Shown here: positions 7,477 through 15,386 of the stretch, piece by piece
How the letters are laid out: every line of letters starts with the position of its first letter
Position numbering within the stretch: position 1 is the first letter of the stretch
NCBI GenBank assembly: GCA_020720565.1
Contig: DYOK01000001.1
Location: forward strand, 72,970-89,036
Reading direction: 5' to 3'
Length of the DNA: 16,067 bases
From: Acetofilamentum sp.
GTDB taxonomy: Bacteria > Bacteroidota > Bacteroidia > Bacteroidales > JAFGXI01
Notes under the pieces: generated by a model
What the model saw: only the letters and a program-made list of their open reading frames with translations
What the model was told of the DNA's origin: nothing
Databases searched by the model: none
Position numbers and translations under genes: made by a program

Positions 7477-8022
7477 TTAGTGATTAGCACAGTTTCCTGT
7501 ACATTGATGACCTTCTTCGTGATGATGGTGGTGTCCATGGTGATGAACATGACCGTGTGCAATTTCTTCGGCACTTGCATCTCGTAAATCAACAAGCTCA
7601 CCTGTAAAGAATAAATCTTGTCCCGCTAAAGGATGGTTAAAATCCATTTTAACTATAGTATCGGTTAGTTCAATAACTTTACCATCAATTCTGTGTCCAT
7701 CGGCATTTTTCATAGGTACGATGGCACCTACAAAAATTGAAGTCTCGTCAATTTTACCCTCAAATTTAAAAATATCGGCACTTAAATCGACCACAGCAGC
7801 CGCATCGAACTCACCATAGGCCTCAGAAGCTTCAATTTTGAATGCAAAGCCATCATTCAATTTTAGACCTGTTATTTCTTGCTCAAATTTAGGAATCATC
7901 GCTCCTACTCCATAAATAAATGTTAATGGCTCAGAGTTGAAAGTTTCTTCGATAAGTTCGCCGTCTACATTATTTCGTGTCAATCGATAATGCAACGACA
8001 CAACTTTATGTTTATCAATCAT
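7477..8022 (-). CDS. slyD: SlyD-like FKBP-type peptidyl-prolyl cis-trans isomerase
   Basis: A 181-residue cytoplasmic folding helper combining prolyl isomerase and chaperone functions. The FKBP core is split by an insert-in-flap domain, as in SlyD: VSLHYRLT at 8-15, FIYGVGAMIPKFEQ at 35-48, ASEAYGEFD at 65-73, the flap region around 75-125, then DFNHPLAGQDLFF at 127-139, close to the hallmark DGNHPLAGKxLxF. Residues 156-181 form a tail dense in His with two Cys (HGHVHHHGHHHHHEEGHQC, then TGNC), like the nickel- and zinc-binding tail of E. coli SlyD. Metal binding is therefore likely, and a link to metalloenzyme maturation is possible but not shown here. The gene is monocistronic, with a good promoter (8076-8107) and terminator (7438-7468). 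Confidence 0.92.
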   Translation of the reverse strand: MIDKHKVVSLHYRLTRNNVDGELIEETFNSEPLTFIYGVGAMIPKFEQEITGLKLNDGFAFKIEASEAYGEFDAAAVVDLSADIFKFEGKIDETSIFVGAIVPMKNADGHRIDGKVIELTDTIVKMDFNHPLAGQDLFFTGELVDLRDASAEEIAHGHVHHHGHHHHHEEGHQCTGNCANH

Positions 8023-8075
8023 TTAATCAAATTTAATATTAATATTATTTAGAATAGGTCTAAAAAAAGACGCCG

Positions 8076-8107
8076 CAAAAGTACATAATAGCCTTCATTT
8101 ATTCAAA
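8076..8107 (-). promoter_or_regulatory. Promoter of slyD, Bacteroidota type
   Basis: On the minus strand a TTTG -33 element (8104-8107) and a TACTTTTG -7 element (8076-8083) are separated by exactly 20 bases, a full match to TTTG-N19/21-TAnnTTTG. Transcription would start near 8069, giving a leader of about 47 nt. The best promoter match in the window. Confidence 0.75.
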
Positions 8108-8183
8108 GAAAACTATCATTTTTCAGTTTTTTTGAGACAAAAAAACAATTCTGACGTGCTCAATAACTGAAAAGAAGCTTTGG

Positions 8184-10850
8184 TTATATATTCAAGGTCA
8201 TTTGCGAATCGTCATCGTCGGTATATTGAATAGGTGACGATTTTTCGTTTTCTATTGCTTCGTCATCATCTTCTATCAACTCAATTTCTTCATCGACAGG
8301 AATTGGATCCAGCCAAATAAATTTTGCAATTTCGTTGGTCGTAATGCGTTTACCACGTGCAGTGGCACCTTTTATGGCAATAAATTCGTCGCAATCGATA
8401 GTTTCTGGTGTTTTTGGGGCATCTACACCGCCAAATATGACTTGTAGAACTGGCTTTCTGTCGAACACCAAGTCGGTCAAAGCCGATTTGGGGTGCTCCG
8501 ATATAAGCAATGTTTCTTTATCGTCGGTATTAATTTCGAATCGTTTCAAATAATATTGACCTTGTTCACCATCGAAATGTATGGCTGTGTATGTTTTACC
8601 TGGCTTGAATTTTTCTAGCAATTGCATGTCGTCGGGGAAATGGTTGCTCAAATCGAAATTCATTAATCGGTACTTACCATCTTTTGAAATAATCAGTATT
8701 TTATCGTCCGAAACAAATTCGCCTAAATGCAATCCTCTGTGGTCTACATTAAGTCTTCGAACCGCTTCGTCGAACCAAATATTTCGTCCGCCTAGCGTCG
8801 AAAGTCCTTTCTCTTTTAGTATTATTTTGTGAATATCATTTTTTGACAACAAATTTCCCATCGATTGGCGACCTTTTATCGCTAATTTACCAAAATCTAA
8901 TTCGAAAATTAGCTTTTTTAATTTTGGTCGAGGTTTAAGGTACACTTTAACCGTTTCGGCTTCGCCATTTGGATTGGCCGTGAAGTAAAGCAATTTTGAG
9001 CCATCAGTACCTTTTGTTACATCGTACTCTTTATCGCGGGTGATGCCTGTTACAGCAAAACGTTTCATAAAGGCATCGCCTGCTTTGCCGTCGCGGTAAA
9101 TGGCATTGTATATGGTACGTTCGTCGTTTCGTTTAAACACATCGACATGAATGATATCTTTGCCCACAAAAACTTTGTCTGCAACTTTGCAAATCACGTA
9201 TTTACCATCACGCTTAAACGCAATAATGTCGTCGATATCGGAACAATTACAAACAAATTCTTCTTTTTTAAGACCAATTCCGACAAAACCTTCTTTTCTA
9301 TCGACGTAAAGTTTTTCGTTAGCGACAACAACCTTTGTTGCTTCGATATTTTCGAAATCGCGAATTTCGGTTTTTCGTTCTTTTCCTTTACCGTATTTCC
9401 GTTTAATTTCTTTGTAATATTGAATGGAGTAGTCAATTATATGAGCTAATTTATCGTGTACCTCAGCCATTTCGTTTTCGAGCCCTTTGATATATTCATC
9501 GGCTTTAAATGCATCGTGTTTGGTAACCCGCTTCATTCGAATTTCGGTCAATCGCTCAATATCTTCGGTTATAACCACACGACGCAATCTGCTTTTGAAG
9601 GGTTCTAAGCCTTTATCGATGGTTTCGATGGTGTGTTCCCAAGTGGGACTATCTTCGATTTGATGATAAATTCTATTTTCGATAAAGATACGCTCTAGCG
9701 AAGATTTGTGCCAGTCGTCTTCGAGTTCGTCGAGACGAATTTCTAATTCTTTTTTAAGTAACTGAACGGTATTGTCGGCCGAAATTTTGAGCATTTCTTT
9801 TACGCCCATAAATCGAGGTTTGTCTTCGTTTACCACGCACGCATTTGGCGATAAAGAGATTTCGCACTCAGTGAAGGCATATAAGGCATCGATCATTTGG
9901 TCGGTCGAAATACCTGGTGCTAAATGGATGACAATTTCTACTTCGGCAGCAGTATTGTCATCTATCTTACGAATTTTAATTTTATTTTTTTCGTTGGCTA
10001 ATAAAATACTGTCGATTACATCGGTGGTCGTTTTGCTAAAAGGTAAGTCTTTAATTATCAGAGTTTTTTTATCGAAAACTTCAATTTTAGCACGCACACG
10101 AATTTTACCGCCACGTTTACCTTCGTTATATTTCGACACATCGACAAATCCTCCAGTTAAAAAATCGGGGAATATTTCGAAGTCTTTGTCTTCGAGATAA
10201 TTGATACAGGCGTCAATCAGTTCGATAAAGTTGTGAGGTAATATTTTGGTCGACAAACCCACAGCTATCCCTTCCGTTCCTTGAGCTAAAAGTAGTGGAA
10301 ACTTTACGGGCAATGCGATTGGTTCTTTGTTACGTCCATCGTACGATGGTGTCCAGAATGTAGTTTTAGGGTTAAATACCACATCGAGAGCAAATTTTGA
10401 CAATCGAGCTTCGATATAACGAGGTGCTGCAGCTCGGTCGCCTGTGGCAATATTCCCCCAGTTACCTTGCATGTCGATCAATAATTCTTTTTGTCCCAAT
10501 TGCACCAATGCATCGCCAATAGAAGCATCGCCGTGTGGGTGAAACTGCATGGTATTACCTATAATGTTGGCAACTTTGTTGTATCGACCATCATCGAGAT
10601 TTTTCATCGAATGCAAAATACGACGCTGTACGGGTTTTAATCCATCGTACAAGTGTGGTACTGCTCGTTCTAAAATAACGTACGAAGCATAATCGAGAAA
10701 CCATTCCCTGAACATACCGCCTAACTTGGTGTGTTTGGTTTCTTGTTCTTCGAGAAAATGCTCCTGATTGGCTAATTCTCCTGTCGAAACAGGTGTATCA
10801 GAAAGTTTGTTTGGTTCGTTGTCAATTTCGTTGATATCTTCGATGGTCAT
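8184..10850 (-). CDS. parC: DNA topoisomerase IV subunit A
   Basis: An 888-residue subunit that cuts and rejoins DNA in the ParC2-ParE2 topoisomerase IV, which unlinks replicated chromosomes. After a non-conserved acidic N-terminus of about 45 residues, the breakage-reunion domain starts at MFREWFLDYASYVILERAVP. The winged-helix segment HPHGDASIGDALVQLGQ is at 104-120, and the catalytic tyrosine is Tyr145 in AAAPRYIEARL. The C-terminal beta-pinwheel region (about 500-860) has no evident GyrA box, which agrees with topoisomerase IV rather than gyrase. The chain ends in a very acidic tail. Ala109 sits at the position of the quinolone-contact serine (GyrA Ser83, ParC Ser80 of E. coli), while Asp113 keeps the acidic contact. 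It lies 110 bp downstream of parE, its partner. Length exceeds E. coli ParC but is usual for Bacteroidota. Confidence 0.94.
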   Translation of the reverse strand: MTIEDINEIDNEPNKLSDTPVSTGELANQEHFLEEQETKHTKLGGMFREWFLDYASYVILERAVPHLYDGLKPVQRRILHSMKNLDDGRYNKVANIIGNTMQFHPHGDASIGDALVQLGQKELLIDMQGNWGNIATGDRAAAPRYIEARLSKFALDVVFNPKTTFWTPSYDGRNKEPIALPVKFPLLLAQGTEGIAVGLSTKILPHNFIELIDACINYLEDKDFEIFPDFLTGGFVDVSKYNEGKRGGKIRVRAKIEVFDKKTLIIKDLPFSKTTTDVIDSILLANEKNKIKIRKIDDNTAAEVEIVIHLAPGISTDQMIDALYAFTECEISLSPNACVVNEDKPRFMGVKEMLKISADNTVQLLKKELEIRLDELEDDWHKSSLERIFIENRIYHQIEDSPTWEHTIETIDKGLEPFKSRLRRVVITEDIERLTEIRMKRVTKHDAFKADEYIKGLENEMAEVHDKLAHIIDYSIQYYKEIKRKYGKGKERKTEIRDFENIEATKVVVANEKLYVDRKEGFVGIGLKKEEFVCNCSDIDDIIAFKRDGKYVICKVADKVFVGKDIIHVDVFKRNDERTIYNAIYRDGKAGDAFMKRFAVTGITRDKEYDVTKGTDGSKLLYFTANPNGEAETVKVYLKPRPKLKKLIFELDFGKLAIKGRQSMGNLLSKNDIHKIILKEKGLSTLGGRNIWFDEAVRRLNVDHRGLHLGEFVSDDKILIISKDGKYRLMNFDLSNHFPDDMQLLEKFKPGKTYTAIHFDGEQGQYYLKRFEINTDDKETLLISEHPKSALTDLVFDRKPVLQVIFGGVDAPKTPETIDCDEFIAIKGATARGKRITTNEIAKFIWLDPIPVDEEIELIEDDDEAIENEKSSPIQYTDDDDSQMTLNI

Positions 10851-10872
10851 ACCAAAAAGTGATTTAAATGAA

Positions 10873-10885
10873 AGGTCTACGACCT
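10873..10885. repeat. Dispersed palindrome, family B (perfect arms)
   Basis: AGGTC-TAC-GACCT, 22 bp upstream of the parC start in the parE-parC gap, followed by ATTTTTTAAT. Same family as 2595, 3595 and 12973. Confidence 0.7.
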
Positions 10886-10960
10886 ATTTTTTAATATCTT
10901 ATTTTATGTGCATTTAAAACCTAATTTAAATACAATATTTATAATTTAGATTTCTTATAA

Positions 10961-12793
10961 TCAGGCAATTTCTTCTTCAATTTTTAAATTATTAACAATA
11001 AAGCCTTGTCGAATTGGGGTGTTTTTTCCCATATAAAATTCTAATAATTGCTCAATATTGTCGTACTTTTTAAGCGTTACTTGTTCTAAGCGAATATTTT
11101 CGCCAATAAAAGCCGCAAATTCGATCGGCGATATTTCCCCTAAACCTTTAAATCGGGTAATTTCGGCTTGTTTACCAATTTCGATAATGGCCCTTTGGCG
11201 TTCTTCGTCGGTGTAGCAATAGATGGTTTTAGTTTTGTTTCTAACCCTAAAAAGTGGGGTTTCGAGAATAAACAAATGATTATTTTTGATTAAATCGGGG
11301 AAAAACTGTAGAAAAAAGGTGATTAAAAGTAAGCGAATGTGCATACCGTCGACGTCGGCATCGGTCGCAATAATCACCTTGTTGTATCGTAAAGTATCGA
11401 GGCCTTCTTCTATATTTAAAGCTGCTTGTAACAGATTAAACTCTTCGTTGGTATAAACAATTTTTTTGGTTAAGCCATACGAATTAAGCGGCTTACCTTT
11501 TAACGAAAATACTGCTTGCGATTTAACATCTCTGGCTTTGGTAATCGAACCACTTGCAGAGTCTCCTTCGGTGATAAAAATGCAAGCTTTTTCGGCACCC
11601 TCGGTGGTAGAGTTGAAATGAATTTTGCAATCTCGTAATTTACGATTGTGCAAACTCACTTGTTTTGCCCTTTCCCTTGCAATTTTTTGCACCCCCGAAA
11701 TGGCTTTGCGTTCTTTTTCTGAAGCAATAATTTTTTCGAGCAGGGCATTGGTAGTCTCCGAATTTTTGTGGAGATAATTGTCGAGTTCCTGTTTTAAAAA
11801 ATCGACTACAAAATTTCTTATCGACCGACCATCGGGCTCCATGTCTTTCGACCCTAATTTGGTTTTGGTTTGCGACTCGAACATGGGCTCTTCAACCTTG
11901 AGATTAATAGCCGCAACAATTGACGTTCTGATATCGGCAGGTTCGAAGTTTTTGTTGTAAAATTCGCGAATGGTTTTAACTATAGCTTCTCTAAAAGCCA
12001 CCAAATGGGTTCCTCCTTGTGTGGTGTGCTGCCCATTTGTAAAAGAGTAATATTCTTCGCCATAATGTTTACCGTGAGTTATTGCAATCTCAATATCGAT
12101 TCCTTTTAGGTGGATGATCGGATACAAGGGTTCTTCGTTCATGTTCTCGGTTAACAAATCGAGCAAGCCATTTTTAGACAGGTAACGCTCGCCATTAAGA
12201 ATAATGGTTAAGCCGGCATTAAGGTAAACGTAATTCTTAATCATCGATTCGACAAACTCCATATTAAAATGGTATGTCTTAAAAATGGTTTCGTCGGGGA
12301 CAAATGAAACATAAGTTCCGTTTTTCTCAGAACTTGGTGTATTGTCAAACTCTTCGATTAATTCGCCACGTTGAAATATAGCACGTTTGGCTTCGGCTTC
12401 GCGAAAGGAACAAACCTCGAAACGGCTCGATAAAAAGTTAACCGCTTTGGTTCCTACTCCATTTAGACCGACCGATTTTTTAAATGCACGACTATCATAT
12501 TTACCCCCTGTATTCATTTTAGAGACCACATCGACCACTTTCCCTAAAGGGATTCCGCGACCAAAATCACGAATGCTTACCAACTCGTCGGTCACTTTAA
12601 CCTCGATGGTTTTTCCATGCCCCATCATATACTCGTCGATAGAGTTATCGAGCACTTCTTTTAGTAAAACATATATGCCGTCGTCGGATGACTTTCCATC
12701 GCCCAATTTTCCAATATACATACCTGGTCGGGTACGAACGTGCTCTATCGGACTGAGCGACTTAATGTTATCTTCGGTATAATTTTGTTCCAT
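10961..12793 (-). CDS. parE: DNA topoisomerase IV subunit B
   Basis: A 610-residue ATPase subunit of topoisomerase IV. The GHKL ATP-binding domain shows EVLDNSIDE at 46-54 (catalytic Glu46, Mg-binding Asn50), DFGRGIP at 76-82 and the glycine-rich lid VGLNGVGTKAVN at 108-119. QTKTKLGS at 308-315 supplies the conserved transducer lysine. The TOPRIM domain has EGDSASG at 409-415, DADVDGMHIRLL at 478-489 and FKGLGE at 548-553. The usual GDSAGG is GDSASG here. The overall length, with no GyrB-type insertion in TOPRIM, and the adjacent parC support ParE rather than GyrB. It is the first gene of the parE-parC pair. A TACTTTTG box at 12814-12821 may be its promoter. Confidence 0.94.
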   Translation of the reverse strand: MEQNYTEDNIKSLSPIEHVRTRPGMYIGKLGDGKSSDDGIYVLLKEVLDNSIDEYMMGHGKTIEVKVTDELVSIRDFGRGIPLGKVVDVVSKMNTGGKYDSRAFKKSVGLNGVGTKAVNFLSSRFEVCSFREAEAKRAIFQRGELIEEFDNTPSSEKNGTYVSFVPDETIFKTYHFNMEFVESMIKNYVYLNAGLTIILNGERYLSKNGLLDLLTENMNEEPLYPIIHLKGIDIEIAITHGKHYGEEYYSFTNGQHTTQGGTHLVAFREAIVKTIREFYNKNFEPADIRTSIVAAINLKVEEPMFESQTKTKLGSKDMEPDGRSIRNFVVDFLKQELDNYLHKNSETTNALLEKIIASEKERKAISGVQKIARERAKQVSLHNRKLRDCKIHFNSTTEGAEKACIFITEGDSASGSITKARDVKSQAVFSLKGKPLNSYGLTKKIVYTNEEFNLLQAALNIEEGLDTLRYNKVIIATDADVDGMHIRLLLITFFLQFFPDLIKNNHLFILETPLFRVRNKTKTIYCYTDEERQRAIIEIGKQAEITRFKGLGEISPIEFAAFIGENIRLEQVTLKKYDNIEQLLEFYMGKNTPIRQGFIVNNLKIEEEIA

Positions 12794-12813
12794 ATTCCTA
12801 TCAAATTAACCCT

Positions 12814-12821
12814 CAAAAGTA
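12814..12821 (-). promoter_or_regulatory. Candidate -7 box for parE-parC
   Basis: Reads TACTTTTG on the minus strand, identical to the slyD -7 box, 20 bp before the parE ATG. No TTTG lies at the standard -33 spacing. Confidence 0.45.
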
Positions 12822-12972
12822 TATCATTCGCCAAAGCCCATAAGATATTTTGTAGGATTCTTATTAACAAAAAAATGAACATCATTTAAGACCAAATTAT
12901 AACCATGTCAAACACATATCGTGAGCATTATGAAAGAGTAAAAAGCGTTTGCAAATCGAAATTTGTAATTTA

Positions 12973-12985
12973 AGGTCTTCGACCT
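12973..12985. repeat. Dispersed palindrome, family B (perfect arms)
   Basis: AGGTC-TTC-GACCT followed by GTTTAAT, 180 bp upstream of parE. Same family as 2595, 3595 and 10873. Confidence 0.7.
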
Positions 12986-13196
12986 GTTTAATATTCTAAC
13001 GAATATGAAATTGTTTTAATGCGCCTACTAATTAATCACGACATTATATTATTCTAAGTACTTACTATTTACTAATATATTAAGCTTAAGAACAAATATT
13101 TCGGAAGAAAATATTGAAATAAATTTAAATTAATATTTTATCAAACAAATTTATTTAACAATCTGTATATTAAATATATATAAATATTTTATATGA

Positions 13197-13245
13197 TTAT
13201 AAGTCGCCATTACTAAAAAGTTTCATTAATTTTGGCGTATTATAA
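13197..13245. repeat. 29-bp-spaced inverted repeat, copy 1
   Basis: Left arm TTATAAGTCGCCA (13197-13209), right arm TGGCGTATTATAA (13233-13245), with two mismatched positions between TTATAA and CGCCA. CGCC starts at 13205 and GGCG at 13234, 29 bp apart. The right arm is entered through TAATTTTG, a match to the -7 promoter consensus on the plus strand. No gene follows. Confidence 0.75.
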
Positions 13246-13442
13246 ATACATTTTGAAATAGTTTTAAGCCACAAATAATCGCTTAAAATTTAATACTAAA
13301 TTGTACAACCTAACAAATTATATTGACCAATCCATTGTTATGGCGGAAAATTAAATCTATTACAATTCCTGTTTAGGTAAAATAAAATATGAAAATAATC
13401 ACTATATATTGTATACCAGATATTTACAATATTACAATGTAT

Positions 13443-13493
13443 CTTATAATCCGCCAAAACAATAATATTCTATATATTTTGGCGTGTTATAAG
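13443..13493. repeat. 29-bp-spaced inverted repeat, copy 2
   Basis: Arms of 17 bp, CTTATAATCCGCCAAAA (13443-13459) and TTTTGGCGTGTTATAAG (13477-13493), matching at 15 of 17 positions. CGCC starts at 13452 and GGCG at 13481, again 29 bp apart. A TATATTTTG sequence enters the right arm. Confidence 0.8.
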
Positions 13494-13793
13494 ACAATAT
13501 TCAAATAAAAATATGTATCAACTCTATTTCATGGACTCCCAAAATAACAAAATTGGGTTTGCCAATACCGTCATATATATTTGATTATCTGAAATATAGC
13601 CAAACACATTGTAACAAAACTATGCTGGTAGTAATGATATCATTCGTAAACAAACAAAATTAAAATAATATTACAATAACGAGCACAACATGCTATATAT
13701 CTGATATTTATATAATATAAATAAATTTAAATATTAAATTAAAACTATCATAAATCTCTGATTACATGTCATTTAAAAATCATTTTATTAATC

Positions 13794-13838
13794 ATAACTC
13801 GCCAATATTATAAAATTTTATTACCTTTGGCGAGTTAT
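13794..13838 (+). promoter_or_regulatory. 29-bp-spaced inverted repeat, copy 3, at the ATPase gene start
   Basis: Perfect 12-bp arms, ATAACTCGCCAA (13794-13805) and TTGGCGAGTTAT (13827-13838). CGCC starts at 13800 and GGCG at 13829, 29 bp apart as in the other two copies. The right arm overlaps TACCTTTG (13822-13829), a perfect -7 consensus match, and ends 12 bp before the ATPase ATG. This placement suits a promoter with a symmetrical operator. No standard -33 TTTG is visible; the left arm occupies that position. Confidence 0.6.
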
Positions 13839-13850
13839 AAGCAAAACAAA

Positions 13851-15263
13851 ATGAAACAACTTGTTGGTAGAGATTCGGAAATAAAGCATTTGCAAGAAGC
13901 AATTGATCACGACCAGTCTGAACTAATTGCGATTTATGGCAGAAGAAGAGTAGGAAAAACGTTCCTTGTAAGGGAATTCTACAAAAAGAACATGGTATTT
14001 GAGCTCACTGGGTTATATCAAGGACTTATGCGCGACCAGCTTCGGAATTTTACGACCGAGCTCAATACAAGGGAAAATCGAAAGCATAAAATCCCGAAAA
14101 ACTGGTTCGAGGCATTCGAAACACTAAAAACTTTTCTCGACACCAAAAGAAACGCCAAAAAGAAAGTCATTTTTATTGATGAATTTCCGTGGCTTGCAAC
14201 ACCCAAGTCGAAGTTTAAAATGGCTTTCGAAAATTTCTGGAATACTTACTGCACAAAGCGGGCTGATTTGATTGTCGTAATTTGTGGCTCTGCAGCTTCT
14301 TACATGGTTCAGAATATTGTGTACAGTAAAGGCGGACTACACAATCGGATAACTCGAAAAATAAGACTTCTTCCGTTCACGCTATACGAAACTGAGCAAT
14401 TTTTAAAACATAAAGGGCTCAAATACACAAGGTATGATATTGTTAAACTTTATATGGCTATTGGCGGCGTTCCGCATTATTTAGATAAACTACAAAAAGG
14501 CTTGAGTGTAGCTCAAAATATCGATTATCTATGCTTTGAGAAAGATGGGATTTTGTACGAAGAATTTAAACACCTTTACACTTCGTTGTTTGAACATTCG
14601 GAAAAGCATCTTAAAATTATTAAAGCACTGTCGGAAAGCCATAAAGGGATGAGTCGAAGTGAATTGTTAGAAAAAGTACAAATGAGCAGCGGTGGTGATT
14701 TTTCGCTTAAAATGACCGAGCTAATCGAGTCTGGGTTTGTGAGTGAATACAACTATTATAAAACCGAAAAACAACTCTCTCTATACAGGCTAAGCGACGA
14801 ATATTCGCGATTCTATTTAAAATATATCGAAAAGAATAAAAAAAGCGGCACTGGAACTTGGATGAGAATTCAACAAAAGCAAACCTATAAATCGTGGTCG
14901 GGATATAGTTTTGAGACGCTTTGCTTAAAGCATATTCGCCAAATTAAAAAAGGGCTTGGAATCGAAGGCGTTTTTTCGAATTCAAGTAGCTGGCATAACG
15001 ATACCACTCAAATTGATTTACTAATCGACCGTGACGATCAAATCATTAACATGTGCGAACTTAAATTCTACGACAGCCCTTTTTCGATTGATAAAGCTTA
15101 TTACTTAAAAATAAAGCAAAATATCGATGCATTTAAAGTTGCTACAAAAACTCGTAAAGCCATTTTTCCTACTATTGTGAGCCCATTTGGGTTAAATGAA
15201 AATCAATATAGCAAAGAAATTATACAAAATTGGCTCGATATTTCTTGTCTTTTCGAGAAATAA
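13851..15263 (+). CDS. AAA ATPase with DUF234 / PD-(D/E)XK nuclease-like C-terminus
   Basis: A 470-residue soluble protein. An upstream in-frame TTG at 13827 lies inside the inverted repeat and -7 box, so the ATG at 13851 is taken as the start. The ATPase half has Walker A GRRRVGKT at 30-37, Walker B VIFIDEFPWL at 106-115 (Asp110, Glu111) and a sensor-like VICGSAAS at 143-150. A winged-helix-like stretch (about 255-320) links it to a C-terminal domain. That domain has Glu355 in GYSFETLCLKHI, Asp389 in QIDLLI and ELK at 403-405, fitting the E...D...ExK active site of PD-(D/E)XK nucleases in the DUF234 ATPase family, widespread in archaea and Bacteroidota. All key residues are present and the frame is intact. 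Substrate and role are unknown, with mobile-element and defence roles both conceivable. It is the only plus-strand gene here and stands alone between the AT-rich desert and the GIY-YIG array. Confidence 0.88.
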   Translation: MKQLVGRDSEIKHLQEAIDHDQSELIAIYGRRRVGKTFLVREFYKKNMVFELTGLYQGLMRDQLRNFTTELNTRENRKHKIPKNWFEAFETLKTFLDTKRNAKKKVIFIDEFPWLATPKSKFKMAFENFWNTYCTKRADLIVVICGSAASYMVQNIVYSKGGLHNRITRKIRLLPFTLYETEQFLKHKGLKYTRYDIVKLYMAIGGVPHYLDKLQKGLSVAQNIDYLCFEKDGILYEEFKHLYTSLFEHSEKHLKIIKALSESHKGMSRSELLEKVQMSSGGDFSLKMTELIESGFVSEYNYYKTEKQLSLYRLSDEYSRFYLKYIEKNKKSGTGTWMRIQQKQTYKSWSGYSFETLCLKHIRQIKKGLGIEGVFSNSSSWHNDTTQIDLLIDRDDQIINMCELKFYDSPFSIDKAYYLKIKQNIDAFKVATKTRKAIFPTIVSPFGLNENQYSKEIIQNWLDISCLFEK

Positions 15264-15317
15264 AGAAGCACCAATCTACAACTGATACAAAGCTTGGTAA
15301 AAAAGAAGTTTATAGTT

Positions 15318-15345
15318 AAAAAAAGTCCACATTACTGTGGACTTT
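15318..15345 (-). terminator. Intrinsic terminator, array copy 1
   Basis: Stem AAAGTCCACA / TGTGGACTTT (10 bp, perfect) around TTAC, with a T-tract on the minus strand. Identical to the terminators at 15666-15694 and 16015-16043. It also lies 54 bp past the convergent ATPase gene and may partly end that transcript. Confidence 0.85.
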
Positions 15346-15346
15346 G

Positions 15347-15366
15347 TACCTAGGACCGGAATCGAA
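15347..15366 (-). repeat. tRNA 3'-tail copy 1 (T-loop to discriminator)
   Basis: On the minus strand TTCGATTCCGGTCCTAGGTA, identical to the last 20 nt of the tRNA gene at the right edge (16045-16064), equal to tRNA positions 54-73. The T-stem 5' half and the rest of the tRNA are absent, so it is a fragment, not a gene. Confidence 0.85.
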
Positions 15367-15386
15367 TCTACCTGTCGGTAGACAGG
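15365..15386 (+). repeat. Family A palindrome at the GIY-YIG stop codon, copy 1
   Basis: Core CCTGTCGGTAGACAGG has perfect 6-bp arms around GGTA. It encodes the last residues (TDR) and the stop codon of the adjacent GIY-YIG gene and abuts the tRNA tail. It matches the elements at 59-80 and 1094-1115 at most positions. Confidence 0.8.

Larger units (their letters stand above)
12822..13793. other. AT-rich gene desert between parE and the ATPase gene
   Basis: About 1 kb with no convincing coding sequence on either strand and no recognisable RNA gene. Base composition is visibly more AT-rich than the genes on either side, especially at 13060-13200 and 13400-13800. It contains one family B palindrome (12973-12985) and two of the three 29-bp-spaced inverted repeats. 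A 23-codon reading frame starts at 13513, just after the second inverted repeat, but is too short to call as a gene. Confidence 0.7.

Noticed and set aside
8056..8069. GTCT/AGAC hairpin in the slyD leader as a riboswitch.
   Set aside because: A four-base-pair stem with an A/T loop and no conserved aptamer features; too little to support regulation.
9147..9449. 100-codon plus-strand frame inside parC, and similar frames inside the other long genes.
   Set aside because: It is antisense to a strongly conserved protein, shows low-complexity Phe/Asn-rich composition and resembles no family.
13440..13493. Miniature transposon (MITE) interpretation of the inverted repeats.
   Set aside because: Internal sequences differ among the copies, no target-site duplication is evident, and the units are only about 50 bp with fixed core spacing. 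A binding-site explanation fits better.
13827..13850. TTG start giving eight extra residues to the ATPase.
   Set aside because: The TTG lies inside the perfect inverted repeat and the TACCTTTG box. The ATG at 13851 is followed directly by the typical family N-terminus.
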